Assembly: GCF_002288925.2 (NCBI RefSeq)
Contig: NW_022098031.1
Span: 15,980,202-16,044,201 of the forward strand
Direction of reading: 5' to 3'
DNA: 64,000 nt
Source of the DNA: Delphinapterus leucas
Lineage: Eukaryota; Chordata; Mammalia; Artiodactyla; Monodontidae
Below the pieces are notes generated by a model, which saw only the letters and a program-made list of their open reading frames with translations, searched no databases and was not told where the DNA came from. Below are positions 1 to 12,566 of the stretch, piece after piece (positions within the stretch are counted from its first letter, which is position 1; each line of letters starts with the position of its first letter). Position numbers and translations under genes: made by a program.

Positions 1-131
1 GTCAGTGAATTTTGAAAACAGAAAAATATGTATTTAATTGTGTAACAACTGACAGGAACAAATATGCTGGGACTCACTTATTAGGCATTTATTAGGAACC
101 TACTTTTTTCTTGGTTATTAAAAGTAATGCT

Positions 132-284
132 GGGCTTCCCTGGTGGCGCAGTGGTTGAGCCTGCCTGCCGATGCAGGGGACGCGGGTTCGTGCCCCAGTC
201 CAGGAAGATCCCACATGCCGCGGAGCGGCTAGGCCCGTGAGCCATGGCCGCTGAGCCTGCGTGTCCAGAGCCTGTGCTCCGCAA
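132..284 (+). mobile_element. CHR-type tRNA-derived SINE, 3'-truncated
   Basis: It starts gggcttccctggtggcgcag and runs through the tRNA-like promoter half to gagcctgtgctccgcaa. It then stops before the usual 'gggagaggccac' block and A tail. No clear target repeat is seen. Confidence 0.85.
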
Positions 285-1142
285 ATGCTGCTTAAAGCGC
301 CAGTCTGCTAAGGTGCTTGTGCCTGAATGTAAGTAAACACACTTCCTTCTATAACAAAGTCTTATATAAAAAGTCAGCTGAACCAGTGTTCTCAGTGACA
401 CAACTGACTTATATTCTGATGCCAGCTCTTTATCTTGTCCTGGACCAGTAGCTGGTCCAAAAAGAAAAACACACACACACACTTTGAGCAGCAGTCTTGT
501 AAAGGATTCAAAATAGGATAAAACACGGTTCAAATAGCCTGTCAAGAAGTTTACACTTTAAGAGGCATGAGTCATGTACATGCATAACTATAATACAAAC
601 AGAGTGCTTTAAGACAAAGGCACACATAAAAGAGCTACAAGTTCGCCAAAAAAAGAAATTGCTCACCTTTAAGGAATAAAAACAAGGCTTAAAAGTGGTG
701 TGATATCTGAACAGGGTGGATATGGGCAGGAGAATGGAATGAGCAAAGGACTAGGAATACTTGGATAGACTAAGAATTTTAGTTTGGTGAGAGAGTAGGA
801 TATATGAAGTCTAGTGGGAAATAAAGCATGAATAGAATGGAGTCAGACAGTAGTACTCTTTGTATTTGGTAGGTTATGGTTAATGAAAAAGATTATTTTG
901 TTTTGTTTTACAAGGATGGAAAAATGAATGACCAAAGCTACACTTTTGGAAAAATCATTTCTGGCATTAATGTAAAAATGGATTGGATAGAAATGAGTGA
1001 CAGAAAGAGGAAACAAATGAGAAAAGGCTATAAAAATAATTCAAAGTTTCTTATATCTATATGATAAATCACTACAAATGCAGAAGCCTCCTACAACCCC
1101 AAAAAGTCAGTCATGTTCTACATTAAAAATATATAAAATATC
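285..1142. other. MON2 intron, no recognised element
   Basis: Unique-looking AT-rich intron sequence. It holds a short (CA)n run at about 468-482 and scattered A runs. Open frames here have no family resemblance. Confidence 0.5.
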
Positions 1143-1447
1143 GGGGCTTCCCTGGTGGCACAGTGGTTGAGAGTCTGCCTGCTAATGCAGGGGACATGGG
1201 TTCGAGCCCTGGTCTGGGAGGATCCCACATGCCGCGGAGCAACTAGGCCCGTGAGCCACAACTACTGAGCCTGCGCGTCTGGAGCCTGTGCTCCACAACA
1301 AGAGAGGCCGCGATAGTGAGAGGCCCGTGCACCGCAATGAAGAGTGGCCCCCACTTGCCACAACTAGAGAAAGCCCTCACACAGAAACGAAGACCCAACA
1401 CAGCAAAACTAAATAAATTAATTAATAAACTCCTATCCCCAACATCT

Positions 1448-1460
<13 letters not shown>
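1143..1460 (+). mobile_element. CHR-type SINE, long form
   Basis: The full head (ggggcttccctggtggcaca) is followed by the long 3' body (ctcacacagaaacgaagacc, aataaattaattaataaa) and an A run. A TA-rich block on each side (aaaatatataaaatat and the later ta repeat) may be the target repeat. Confidence 0.88.
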
Positions 1461-1478
<18 letters not shown>

Positions 1479-1483
1479 TAATA
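1461..1483. repeat. (TA)n microsatellite
   Basis: A short ta-dinucleotide run following directly on the A tail of the SINE at 1143; probably grew from that tail and target site. Confidence 0.8.
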
Positions 1484-1693
1484 TAAATTATCTATATTCA
1501 GACCAATTTAGTTTAAAAAAATCCAGCCAGACTGTGAAGTCAGGATCATAGCAGTGTGAGAAGCTCCCTTTGTCTCTTCCCTTCAATCTATAACTAGTAA
1601 AACATCCATAACTCAATAAAAGTGTCTCTGCCCAATACACCAGGATTCCAGAGAATTCCACACATCTGTACAACTATACATAAGAGTGGATGG

Positions 1694-1806
1694 ACTAGGA
1701 ATTCCTTGGTGGTGCAGTGGTTAGGACTCCGCACTCTCAATGCCAAGGGCCTGGGTTCAATCCCTAGTCAGGGAACTAAGATCCCACAAGCAGTGTGGCC
1801 AAAAAA
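1694..1806 (+). mobile_element. short CHR-like SINE inside the L1 5' region
   Basis: Begins near aattccttggtggtgcagtg and ends gtggccaaaaaaaa. The target repeat aagagtggatgg is present on both sides (1682-1693 and 1807-1818), which proves insertion into the L1. Confidence 0.88.
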
Positions 1807-2554
1807 AAGAGTGGATGGGCTGAAACACACAGAGGAGGCAGGACCAGGGAAACAGTGGAGGTGGTGCCTGCAGTCCTAGATCCCCAGCCACAGCAGCTAA
1901 GCCTGCAGCCTCAGAAAACCTGGTAGCAGCAGGGCAGGTGATGCACATGACTCCAGCTTCTCAGCCACAGCAGTGGCTAAGGCTACAGGGAACTAGGCAA
2001 CAACAGGGCCTGCAACGTTATCCCTCCAGTCATGCAGGCACATATGACTCTGGCCCTTTTGCCCATAGCAGCAGCGTCCATGAAACTGATAACCCTGGAT
2101 GTGGCAAAAGCACCCAAGACCTTAGCTCCTCACCCCAACCACCCTCTGTCCCCACTGCACTGGACCCAGAAGCATGGATCCAGGAGATCCCAGACATGGT
2201 GGACACACCTGCTATCTCAGTGCCATAGGCAGTGACACCAGTAACAACAGCGACACTGGCAGCAGCAAGGTACCAGCAACCCTGAAAGCATAAGCGGTGA
2301 CAACAAGGGCACCAGACAACACCTATAGCAGAGGCAGTGGAGGATGGAAAGTGCCATTTCTCAAATATAACCATAGGCAACTCAGGTAAGAGAAACCAAA
2401 AACTTGTACTATAGTGCCACCTACTGAAAAACAAAAGAAAGGCCTCTAATTACTAACCTGTTAAATTGTTAGAGTCAAATAAAAAAGAAGCCTTACTAAA
2501 GAAAAGAGGTGTGTGTTACTTCAAATATATGAGAGGAACAACTCATCAAGCACC

Positions 2555-3500
2555 ATGAAAAACCAGAGTAATATGGTATCACAAAAGAAAACGAAAGTTC
2601 TCCAGAAACCAAACTTAAAATTAAACAATACTGCAATCTAACCGACAGAATTCAAAATAGCTGTTCTAAAGAAATTCAACAAGCTACAAGAAAACTCAGA
2701 AAGGTAGTTCGATGAGCTTAGGAATAATATTAATGAGCAGAGGAATACATTACCAAAGAAACTGAAACTGAAAAGGAACCAAACAGAAATTCTGGAGCCA
2801 AAGAACTCAATAAATGAGATGAAGAATGCATAAGAACATATGGGAAATAGAGCAGACCATATGGAAGAGAGAATTAGCTAGCTCAAAGATAGAAATCAAG
2901 AAATCAATACAAGTAGAAGAGGAAAGAGAGCTAAGATTTAAAAAAAAATGAAGGAATTCTATAAGAACTATCCAACTCTATTAGGAAAAGCAACATCAGA
3001 ATAATGAGTATCCCAGGAGAAGGGGACAGAGGGTTTATTTAAAGAAATAATAGCTGAAACCTTCCTAAACCTGGGGAAGGAACTGGATATACAAGTCCAC
3101 GAATCTAAGAGAACAGCTAATTACCTCAATGCAAAAAGACCTTCTCCAAGACATATTAAAACTGTGAAAAATCAATGACAAAGAAAGAATTTTAAAAGCA
3201 TCCTGGGAAAAAAGAATGGTAACCTACCATTAGGTAACTCATTAGGCTATCAGCAGATTTCTCATAAGAAAATCTATAGGCCAGGAGAGAATGGAATGAC
3301 ATACTCAAAATGTTGAAAGATTAAAAACTATCATCCAAGCATACTCTATCCAGCAAAGTTATCCTTCAGATATGAAGGAGAAATAAAGCCTTTCCCAGAC
3401 AAACAAGCTGAGGGAGTTCATCAACAAAGACCTGCCTTAGAAGAAATGTTGAAAGGAGCTCTTCTACTTGAAACAAAGAGGTAAAAGTACACAAAACATT
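2555..3500 (+). pseudogene. decayed L1 ORF1 region
   Basis: The stretch from the atg at about 2555 holds L1 ORF1-type sequence, ending in the conserved part around 'ccaggagagaatggaatgac' (about 3281) and 'cagacaaacaagctgaggga' (about 3398). Multiple stops interrupt every frame. ORF1 normally codes the RNA-binding coiled-coil protein of L1. Confidence 0.65.
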
Positions 3501-5104
3501 GAATAAAGTGATAATACAGACAAAATGTTTTAAATAATTATAGCATGAAGGTTAAAGGAGAAAAAGCAGTAAAAAATAACTATAACTATTTTAATTTAGT
3601 AACAAAATCACAACATAAAAAAGGATAATTTGAGACAACAAAAAACACAAAAGGGGAATAGGAAAAGGACAGAACCTGTATAGGCAAATAACATGCTATC
3701 AGCAGAAAAAGAAATATTTCATCTATGAGACATGTCATAAACATCAAGGTAAACACAAAATATAAATCTAGAGCAGAGATTCAAAACATAAAAAAGGAGA
3801 AAACTGATAAAAACATCATAAAAAACCCAACAAATGAAACTGGCAGAAACACAAGGAAAGAGAAACAATGGAGATATAGACCAACCAGAAAACAAAAGAT
3901 AAAGTGGCAGTACTCAGTCCTCATCCATCAATAATCACCCTAAATGTAAATGGATTGAATTCACCAATCAAAAGACATAGACTGGTTGGATGGATTAAAA
4001 AATAAGGCCCAAGTACATGCTGTCTCCAGGAGACTCATGTCAGCTCTGAAGACAAACACAGGCTCAAAATGAAGGGATGGAAGATGATACTTCAAGCACA
4101 TGACAGCCAAAAGAAAGTGGGTGTACCCATACTCATATCAGACAAAATACACTTCAAGCCAAAAAAGGTAACAAGAGACAAAGATGAATACTATATAATG
4201 ATAAAGGGGAAAATTCATTAAGAAGACATAACAGTTAATATATATGTACCTAACAGTTAATATGTATGTACCTAACATAAAAGCACCAAAATATATAAAG
4301 CAATTATTAATACATCTAAAGGGAGAAACTGACAGCAACACAGTAATAGTAGGTGACTTTAACACCTCACTTACAGCAATGGATAGATCATTCAGACCGA
4401 AAGTCAACAAATAAATAGTGGCCTTCAATGAAACATTAGACCAGATGGGCTTGATAGATTTATAGAGAACATGCCATCCAAATGCACCAGAATACACATT
4501 CTTCTCAAGTGCACATGGAACATTATTAAGGACAGACCATATGTTGGGGTACAAGTCTCAATAAATTTAAGAAGACTGAAACCATATCAAACATCTTTTC
4601 TGATCACAAATGGTATGACACTAGAAATCAACTACACAAAGAAAGCTGGAAAAATCACAAATATGTGGAAACTAAAGAAACATGCTACTGAACAACTATT
4701 GGGTCAATGAAGAAAGCAAAGGATAAATTTTAAAAACACCTGAAGACAAATGGAAACAAAAATACAACATTACAAAATCTATGGGATGCAGCAAAAGTGG
4801 TATTTATGGGGAAGTTTATAGCAATACAGGCCTGCCTCAAGAAACAAAAATCTCAAAAAATCTAACCTTATACCTAAAGGAACTAGAAAAGGACAAATGA
4901 AGCCCAAAGTCAGTGGAAGAAAGGAAATAATAAACAGCAGAGCAGAAATAACTGAAATAGAGACTAAAAAGACAATAGCAAAGATCAATAAAACTAAGAG
5001 CTGCTTCTTAAAAAAGAGCAATAAAACTGAGAAACCTTTAGCTAGACTCACTGAGGAAAAAAGAGAAGGCTTAGATGAATAAAATCAAAAACAAAAGAGG
5101 AGAT

Positions 5105-5233
5105 GGACTTCCCTGGTGGTCCAGTGGTTAAGACTCTGTGCTTCCACTGCAGGGGGCATGAGCCTGATCCCTGGTTGGGGAACTAAGATCCCGCATACCA
5201 TGCAGCATGGCCAAAAAAATTAAAAAAAAAAAA
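5105..5233 (+). mobile_element. short CHR-like SINE inside L1 ORF2
   Basis: Starts ggacttccctggtggtccag and ends catggccaaaaaaattaaaa with an A tail. Flanking L1 sequence resumes at gagaaataacaacagatacc. The target repeat is blurred. Confidence 0.85.
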
Positions 5234-7307
5234 GAGAAATAACAACAGATACCACAAAAATAGAAAACATTATGAGAATACTATGAACAGCTATATGCCA
5301 ACAAAATGGACAACGTAGATGAAATGGATAAATTCTCAGAATCATACAATCTTCCAAGACTGAATCATGAAGAAACAGGAAATCCGAATAGACTGATCAC
5401 TAGCAAGGGGACTGAAACGGTAATAAAAAACCTCATAAAAAAACAAAAATCCAGGACCAGATGGCTTCACAGGTGAATTCTACTAAACATTCAAAGAAAA
5501 TTTAATACTAATGCTTCCTGAATTCTTCCAAAAAATTGAAGGGGAGGGAATGCTTCCTAACTCATTTTACAAGGCCGCCATTACCCTGATGCCAAAATCA
5601 AATAAGGACAACAAAGAAAAAAGAAAACTGCAAGCCAATATGTCTGTTGAACATAAATGCAAACACTGTCAACAAAATATTAGCAAACTGAACTCAACAA
5701 TACGTTGAAAGGATCATACACAATCATTAAGCGGGATTTATTCCAGAGATACAAATTAATTTCAACTGCAAATTAATCAACACGATACACCACATTAACA
5801 AAATGGATAAAAACCTTATGATCATCTCAACAGATACAGGAAAAGCATTTGACAAGATTCAAAGCCTATTTTTCTAATAAAAACTCTCAATAAAATGGAT
5901 ATAGAAGACTGTACCTCAACAATAATAAAAGCTGTATGACAAACCCACAGCTAACATCATACACAGTGGTGAAAAATTGAAAGCCATCTCTCTAATATCA
6001 GGAAAAGGACAAGAATATCCACTCTCACCACTCTTATTCAACATGGTATTGGAAGTCCTAACCAAAGCAATTAGGCAAGAGAAAGAAATAAAAGGCATCA
6101 AAATTGGAAAGGAAGACATAAAACTATCACTATTTCTGGATGACATGATTTTATATATAGAAATCCTAAAGACTCCACCAAAACACTGTCAGGAATAATA
6201 AATGAATATATTAAAGTTTCAGGGTATGAAATCAACATACACAAATCTGTTGCATTCTGTACACTAGCAACAAACTATCAGAAAGAGAAATCAGGAAAAC
6301 AGTCTCATTTACAATCGCAGCAAAAAGAATAAAATACCTAGGAACAAATTTAACCAAGGAGGTGAAAGAACCTGTACACTGAAAACTATAAGACACTGGT
6401 GAAAGAAACTGAAGAAGATGCAAAGGAATAGAAAGATATTCCATACTCATGGATTGGAAGAATTAACATTGTTAAAATGTCCATATTACCTAAAGCAACC
6501 TACAGAGTCAATGTAATCCCTATCAAAATCCCAATGATATTTTTCACAGAAATAGAACAAAAAAATCCTAAAATTTATATGGAACCACGAAAGACCCTGA
6601 AGAGCAAAGCAATCCTGAGAAAAAAAGAACAAAGCTGTAGGTATCACACTCCCTGTTTTCAAATTATACTACAAAACTGTAGTAATCAAAACATCCTGGT
6701 ATTGCCAGCAAAACAGACACACAGATCAATGGAATTCAGCTGAGAGCCTAGAAATAAACCCACACATATATGGAAAATTAATTTACATCAAAAGAACAAA
6801 GAACATACAGTGGAGAAAGGACAGTGTCTTCAATAAGAGGCATTGGGAGAACTGGACAGCCAGACGCAAAAGAATAAAACTAGACCACTATATTACTTAT
6901 CTTACACCAGACACAAAAATCAACTCAAAATGGATTAAAGACTTGAATGTAAGACCTGAAACCATAAAAATCCTAGACAAAAACATAGGCAGTACACTCA
7001 TTCACACTGGTCTTAGAAATATCTTTCTGGATATATCTCCCCAGGCAAGGGTAAGAAAAGCAAAAATAAATAAATGAGAGTGTACCAAACTAAAAAGCTT
7101 CTGCACAGTAAAGGAAACTATCAACAAAATGAAAAGATTACCTACCAAATGGAAGAAGATATTTGCAAATCATTATATCTGATAAGGGGTTAATATCCAA
7201 AATACATAAAGAACTTATACAACTCAACAACAAAAAAACAAACAACTCTATTAAAAAATGGGCAGAGGATCTGAATAGACATTTTTCCAAAAAAGACATA
7301 TAGATGG

Positions 7308-7615
7308 GGCTTCCCTGGTGGTACAGTGGTTAAGAATCCGCCTGCCAATGCAGGGGACACAGGTTCAAGCCCTGGTCCGGGAAGATCCCACAGGCCGTGG
7401 AGCAACTAAGCACGTGCGCCACAACTACTGAGCCTGAGTGCTGCAACTACTGAAGTCCGCGTACCGAGAGCCTGTGCTCCGCAACAAGAGAAGCCATCAC
7501 AGTGGAAGCCTGTGCACCTCAATGAAGAGCAGCCCCCGCTCAACACAACTAGAGAAAGCCTGCGTGCAGCAACGAAGACCCAATGCAGCCAAAAAATAAA
7601 TAAATTAAAAAAAAA
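7308..7615 (+). mobile_element. CHR-type SINE, long form, inside L1 ORF2
   Basis: Full head and long body ending caatgcagccaaaaaataaa. A 17-nt target repeat aaaagacatatagatgg / aaaagacatacagatgg (one mismatch) flanks it at 7291-7307 and 7616-7632. Confidence 0.93.
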
Positions 7616-8027
7616 AAAAGACATACAGATGGCCATAGGCACATGAAAAGATTCTCAACATGACTAATCATTAGGGAGATGCAAATCAAAACCACAATGA
7701 AATATAACCTCATGCCCATTAGAATGACTACTACTGAAAAGGCAAGAAAATAACAAATGTTAGGATGTGGAGGGGAAAGGGAATCCTTATACAATGTCAG
7801 TGAAAATGTAAATTTGTGTAGCCACTATGGAAAACAGTATAGAGGTTCCTCAAAAAATTAAGACGAGAACTACCATATGATCCAGCAATTACACTTCTGG
7901 GCATTTATCTGAAGAATATGAAAATACTAATCTGAAAAGATACATGCATCCCATGTTCATCACAGCATTATTTACAATAGCCAAGAAATGGAAACATCAA
8001 TGGATTAATGGCTAAAGACGATGCTCT

Positions 8028-8062
8028 ACACACACACACACACATATATACATATATATACA
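8028..8062. repeat. (CA)n(TA)n microsatellite within L1
   Basis: ca and ta repeats sit where L1 normally has a short cacatatatacaatgg stretch just before 'tactcagccataaaa'. Confidence 0.85.
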
Positions 8063-8466
8063 ATGGGATACTACTACTCAGCCATAAAAAAGAAGGAAAT
8101 CTTGCCATGTGCAACAGCATGATGGAACTTGAGGGTATTATGCTAAGCAAAATAAGTCAGATGGAGAAAGACAAATACTGTATGATTTCACTCATATGTG
8201 GAATATTTTTTAAAAAAAATAATAAACAAACCAAACCAAATAAAAACAAACACATAGATACAGAGAACAGAGTAGTGGTTACCAGAAGGGAAGGGAGATG
8301 GGGGAGGGTGAAATGGATAAAGGGGGACACCTGTACGGTGATGGATAAAAACTAAACTTTTGGTGGTGAGCACACTAGTGTAGTATATACACAAGTAAAA
8401 ATATAATGTTGTACACATGAAACATATAATGTTATAAACCAATCGTACCTCGATAAATAAAATAAT

Positions 8467-9440
8467 AATAAACCACAAGGAGGTGTCACTTCAAACCTGT
8501 TTGAATGGTGTCATCAAAAAAAGAAGAAATATTAAGTGTTAGCAAGGATGTGGAGAAAAGGGAAGCCTTGTGCCCTGTGCATGGGAATGTAATTTAGTAC
8601 AACCACCATGAAAAACTGTATAGAGTTTCCTCAAAAAATTAAAAATAGAACTACCATATGATCCAGCAACTCCACTTCTAGGCATATGTCCAAAGAAAAA
8701 GGAAACAGGATCTCAAAGAGATAACTGCACCCCCAATGTTCATTGTAGCATTACTCACAATAGCCAAGACATAGAAACAACCTAAGTGTCCATCAATGGA
8801 TGAATGGATAATGATGTGCTACATGTGTATATGCATATTTATATGTATTTGTAAACACACATATACACACAAACAAAATATTATTCACCCGTGAGAAAGA
8901 GGAAAATCCTGCCTTTTGAGACAATGGGATAGACCTGAGGGCATTATGTTAAGTGAAATGTCACATACAGAAAGACAAATACTATATTATGATATCGCTT
9001 ATATGTGGAATCTAAAAAAGCTGAACTCCTAGAAACAGAGGGTAGAATGGTGGTTGCCAATTCTGGGAGGGTCAGGGAAATGGGTAGATGTTGGTCAAAG
9101 GGTACAAACTTCCAGGTATAAGATGAATAAATTCCAGGGATTTAGTATACAGCATGGTGATTACAGTTAATAATACTGTGTTATATACTTGCAAGTTGCT
9201 AAGAGAGTAGATCTTAAAATGTTCTCAGCACAGACAAGGAATGGTAATTGTGTGACATGATGGAGGTGTTAGCTAACACTTCCATGGTAAACATATTGCA
9301 ATATAAAAAGGTATCAAATCAACAAGTTGTATACCTTCAACTTATACACGGTTGTATGTCAACTACATCTCAAAGCTGGGGGGAAAAAAGTCAGCAAAAT
9401 TTGCTTAAAATAAAGAAAACATTACAAAATAATTTTACTT
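8467..9440 (+). mobile_element. second L1 3' fragment
   Basis: Restarts at L1 positions already passed by the first copy ('aaccacaaggaggtgtcact' resembles 'aaccacaatgaaatataacc' at 7691). It runs through 'ccatatgatccagcaactcc' and 'aagtgtccatcaatggatga' to the 3' UTR (about 9430). It is more diverged than the copy to its left, so probably older. Confidence 0.8.
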
Positions 9441-9609
9441 AATTGACATCCTAATGGACTTGCTGCTTTGTTGTCATAAGGCCTGGAGAAAAATGTCTTA
9501 TAGCTGTTATGTTCCTAAAACTCAGTTAACTTAATAGTAGTATAAAAGTACAACACAAATAGAACATAAATGTTATAAATTTAGAATAACTGAGTTTCCA
9601 AGCACTTAC

Positions 9610-9692
9610 CATTCTCAGGCTGAGTTTTCTTAAGTGAATCAATGAGAGTACTGACTGCTTTTAAGACAAATATGATTTCTGTTACTTGTTGC
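9610..9692 (-). CDS. MON2: MON2 exon W, last visible exon (residues 1172-1199)
   Basis: An 83-nt exon with acceptor tttttag at 9693-9694 and donor AATG|gtaagt at 9608-9609. It reads [20 protein letters not shown] then KKTQPEN and leaves one base of the next codon. The human protein continues for about 50 more residues; those were not found between 1 and 9609, so the final coding exon(s) and 3' UTR should lie left of the window. Confidence 0.94.
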
Positions 9693-12532
9693 CTAAAAAA
9701 AAGATGGGAAATTATTTCCATCAAGATTTCAAGATATGCCATGTGTGTTTTGTACTAAGTTATACAAATAGACATACTTTGGAAAACATTAAACACAAAA
9801 CAATGCAAAGTTAATATTAGTTTTAAATTCTTATAAAAGAAAATCATTTCATTAACATGTACTTCAGTGTGCAATTAAGATTTATAGTTATTCTAAGTTA
9901 TCAACATTAAAATGGGGGAGGCAATCTACTCATGCAAATCTAAATTTATTAGTAAGGTATTTCATAGAACTACTTCAAATTAAAACACTGTACAAGATGT
10001 GCTTTTAAAACTTCTACAGCAGTTTTTCTTTTTCTTTTTTTAACTTATTAGTACTAAAAGAGATTTGCCAAAGCTTAAAGGGAAATAAAGATCACTATTA
10101 CCCCCTTCACATATTTTATCATGCTGTGAAAAGTATCTTTAAAATCACCATAGTACTTATTTAACTTTCTAAAACAACAAATAAGAAATATGCTCAAAAT
10201 CAACCCCAAGGTGACACTGTTTGGAGACATTAGCAATGAAGAATAAGCTTGGAGTAAAGGACCAACAAGAGTAGTTTGATTTCTTTCTTTCTCCTTGCAG
10301 AAATATATCTCTTCCGCTCTATAGTCCTCCCCCACACCCTACTCCTGGTATGAATCTGTGTTATCACTCAACAGATAAGATTTTCCTAATACTATGACAG
10401 GGTACTATTTCAAGCCTCCCTTTGTAAGTATACAAATATTTTATTGTGTTGCAGTGTAGCTTTTTAGAAAATAATGCAATAATACTGCATCAAACACAGG
10501 ATGATACAATATAACAGCTATAAATAAGACTCAATTTAAAGCAATAAACACTTAAAACACAAAAAATGAAGGAAAGCTGCTTTCTGAAATCGAATAATAT
10601 CTTATACTCCAATAAAAATATTCCAATCAAGGCAACTCCATTACTGCTTTTCCAAGTATGCTTCAGAGGTCAATTTTAATCAATCAATTTTCAATCATGA
10701 CAATAACCAAATTATTAACATGTCTTTGGAATGTTTTTGTATAAAATCTACTAGGGAGGTATAATTTATGTTCTAGAAATTCAAAATACAGTGGATGCTA
10801 GAAGTAGAAATACAAATGGCAAATAAGCATTGGTAATTAAAAAAAGAAAAGAAAAATTAAAAAAAAGCAAACTACTATGTGGATATTTCTTCATTCATCA
10901 AATTTTTAAAAAGAAAAAATAAGTGATAAAATGGCAAATAATTTTAAACTGCTAAAAATTGAGGGAAAAGACAGTCATATACTCCTGGGAGAACATAAAC
11001 TGATAGAAGTCTCTAACAGGCAATTTTTAATATATATCAAAACCTTTTAGAATGTCTGTATCTTTTGACAGGTCAATCCCAACTCTGGAGATTTATTCTA
11101 AGTAAGTAAGAATGTAAACAAAGACTTAGGGTTACTGATTTACTGCCTTATGAGATGGGACCTGGAATGATTTTCCTAACTCTTTCCTGACTTTGATAAC
11201 TTTGTCTTCCAATATTATTTTCTGTTTGCTTCTTTGATAACTTTGTCTTCCAATATTATTTTCTGTTTGCTTCATTTGCTTTGCCTTAACCTCTAACTTA
11301 CACATTAAAAAATAGATTGGAGGGGCTTCCCTGGTGGCACAGTGGTTGAGAGTCCGCCTGCTGATGCAGGGGACACGGGTTCGTGCCCCGGTCCGGGAAG
11401 ATCCCACATGCCGCGGAGCGGCTGGGCCCGAGAGCCATGGCCGCTGAGCCTACGCATCCGGAGCCTGTGCTCCGCAACGGGAGAGGCCACAACAGTGAGA
11501 GGCCCGCGTACCGCAAAAAAAAAATAGATTGGCAACATAACTGCAATTTATGATTGTATTTTTTGATGAATTCTGATATATACCCCAACTTTGATTAGCC
11601 TTGGCTTAGCAGAAAGACCTAGATCCCCTTCAACTGGCATGGCATGACTACATGAGAAGCAAATCAGTTTAGGTACAAGGGCTTAATTAAGCAAATTAGA
11701 TGAAAAGAAGATCTAAGATATGGCTAGATGACTTACAGAGAAACCTAGAAATAACTGTAAAACAAATTAGGAAGTTCATAAAGTATGATTTATCTATTAT
11801 TTTCTCTCTAGAGAGATTCACGATCATGTGTTCATACAGATCCACAAGTCCTTACCCAGAAATCCTTGAGAAGATATATTTTAGAATTCAATTTTTTTCG
11901 AATTAAAGTAAGTAATTTGGTATATATACCATATATTACTTAACCTCCATGAGCAGTATGAAAAAGCACCCCATAATAAAACACAGTAATATATCTGCAG
12001 CAAAACTTATGAATATTTACACTGTATGGGATAAAATTATAAACAGCCTCAGGTTAAGTTCAGATCACTTATGAAAACACTTGATTTCCAGAGCTTTTTA
12101 AAAGTATTAATAACTATGACAGTGTATTTCCTTCTTTAATTAAAAAAATACATATATACATATACCTTGGAAGAGGGCATTTACCACTTAATCTTTCATC
12201 CTCTATATAACGATGTAGTACATCTTGAGACCTCTTTAGAAGCACTGAGAGTGCCATCCGTGAGATGTAGCCTTCTTGAGGTGTTGTGACTTTATTGCTG
12301 AAGGAAAACTGGAGCAGTGTTTCAAAACACATTTTAGAAAATTCTTCTCTCAAACGAATATCAATCTCTGCTTCTGTAGAGTTAACAATGTTTGATGGTT
12401 AATACAAGGTTAAATAAATACACCTTAATGACACAATTCTTAGCAAACTAGGAATAGAAGGAAATTCCTTAACTGATAAAGAGCATCTATGAAAAACTTA
12501 TACCATACACACACACACACACACACGCACAT

Positions 12533-12566
<34 letters not shown>

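Larger units (their letters stand above)
3915..8205 (+). pseudogene. decayed L1 ORF2 (endonuclease / reverse transcriptase)
   Basis: Pieces of ORF2 are readable in shifting frames. An endonuclease-like start is near 3930. The linker 'KVSGRKEIINSRAEITEIET' is at about 4903-4962. An RT palm segment with [20 protein letters not shown] and [10 protein letters not shown] is at 6043-6160. A C-terminal stretch ends near 8200. Frameshifts, stops and two SINE insertions (5105 and 7308) inactivate it. Confidence 0.8.
1490..8465 (+). mobile_element. near-full-length, inactive LINE-1 (sense to window)
   Basis: About 6.4 kb of L1 once the three inserted SINEs are removed. A GC-richer stretch (about 1490-2440) is likely its 5' UTR. 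ORF1-like sequence follows from about 2555. ORF2 remnants run from about 3915 (endonuclease start, 'aatgtaaatggattgaattc') to about 8200, with the reverse-transcriptase core F-L-D-D-M near 6133-6150. The 3' end is at about 8460 ('accaatcgtacctcgataaa'). Both frames are broken by many stops and shifts, so it cannot encode working proteins. The exact 5' boundary is uncertain. Confidence 0.85.

Noticed and set aside
2030..2434. 134-codon minus-strand open frame and its partners at 1938-2235
   Set aside because: They lie in the GC-rich 5' region of the L1; overlapping frames on both strands and no recognisable protein.
1..9609. Final MON2 coding exon (about 50 residues) expected after exon W
   Set aside because: I looked for the remembered C-terminal motif on the minus strand and did not see it; the region is L1- and SINE-filled, so the exon is probably beyond the left edge.
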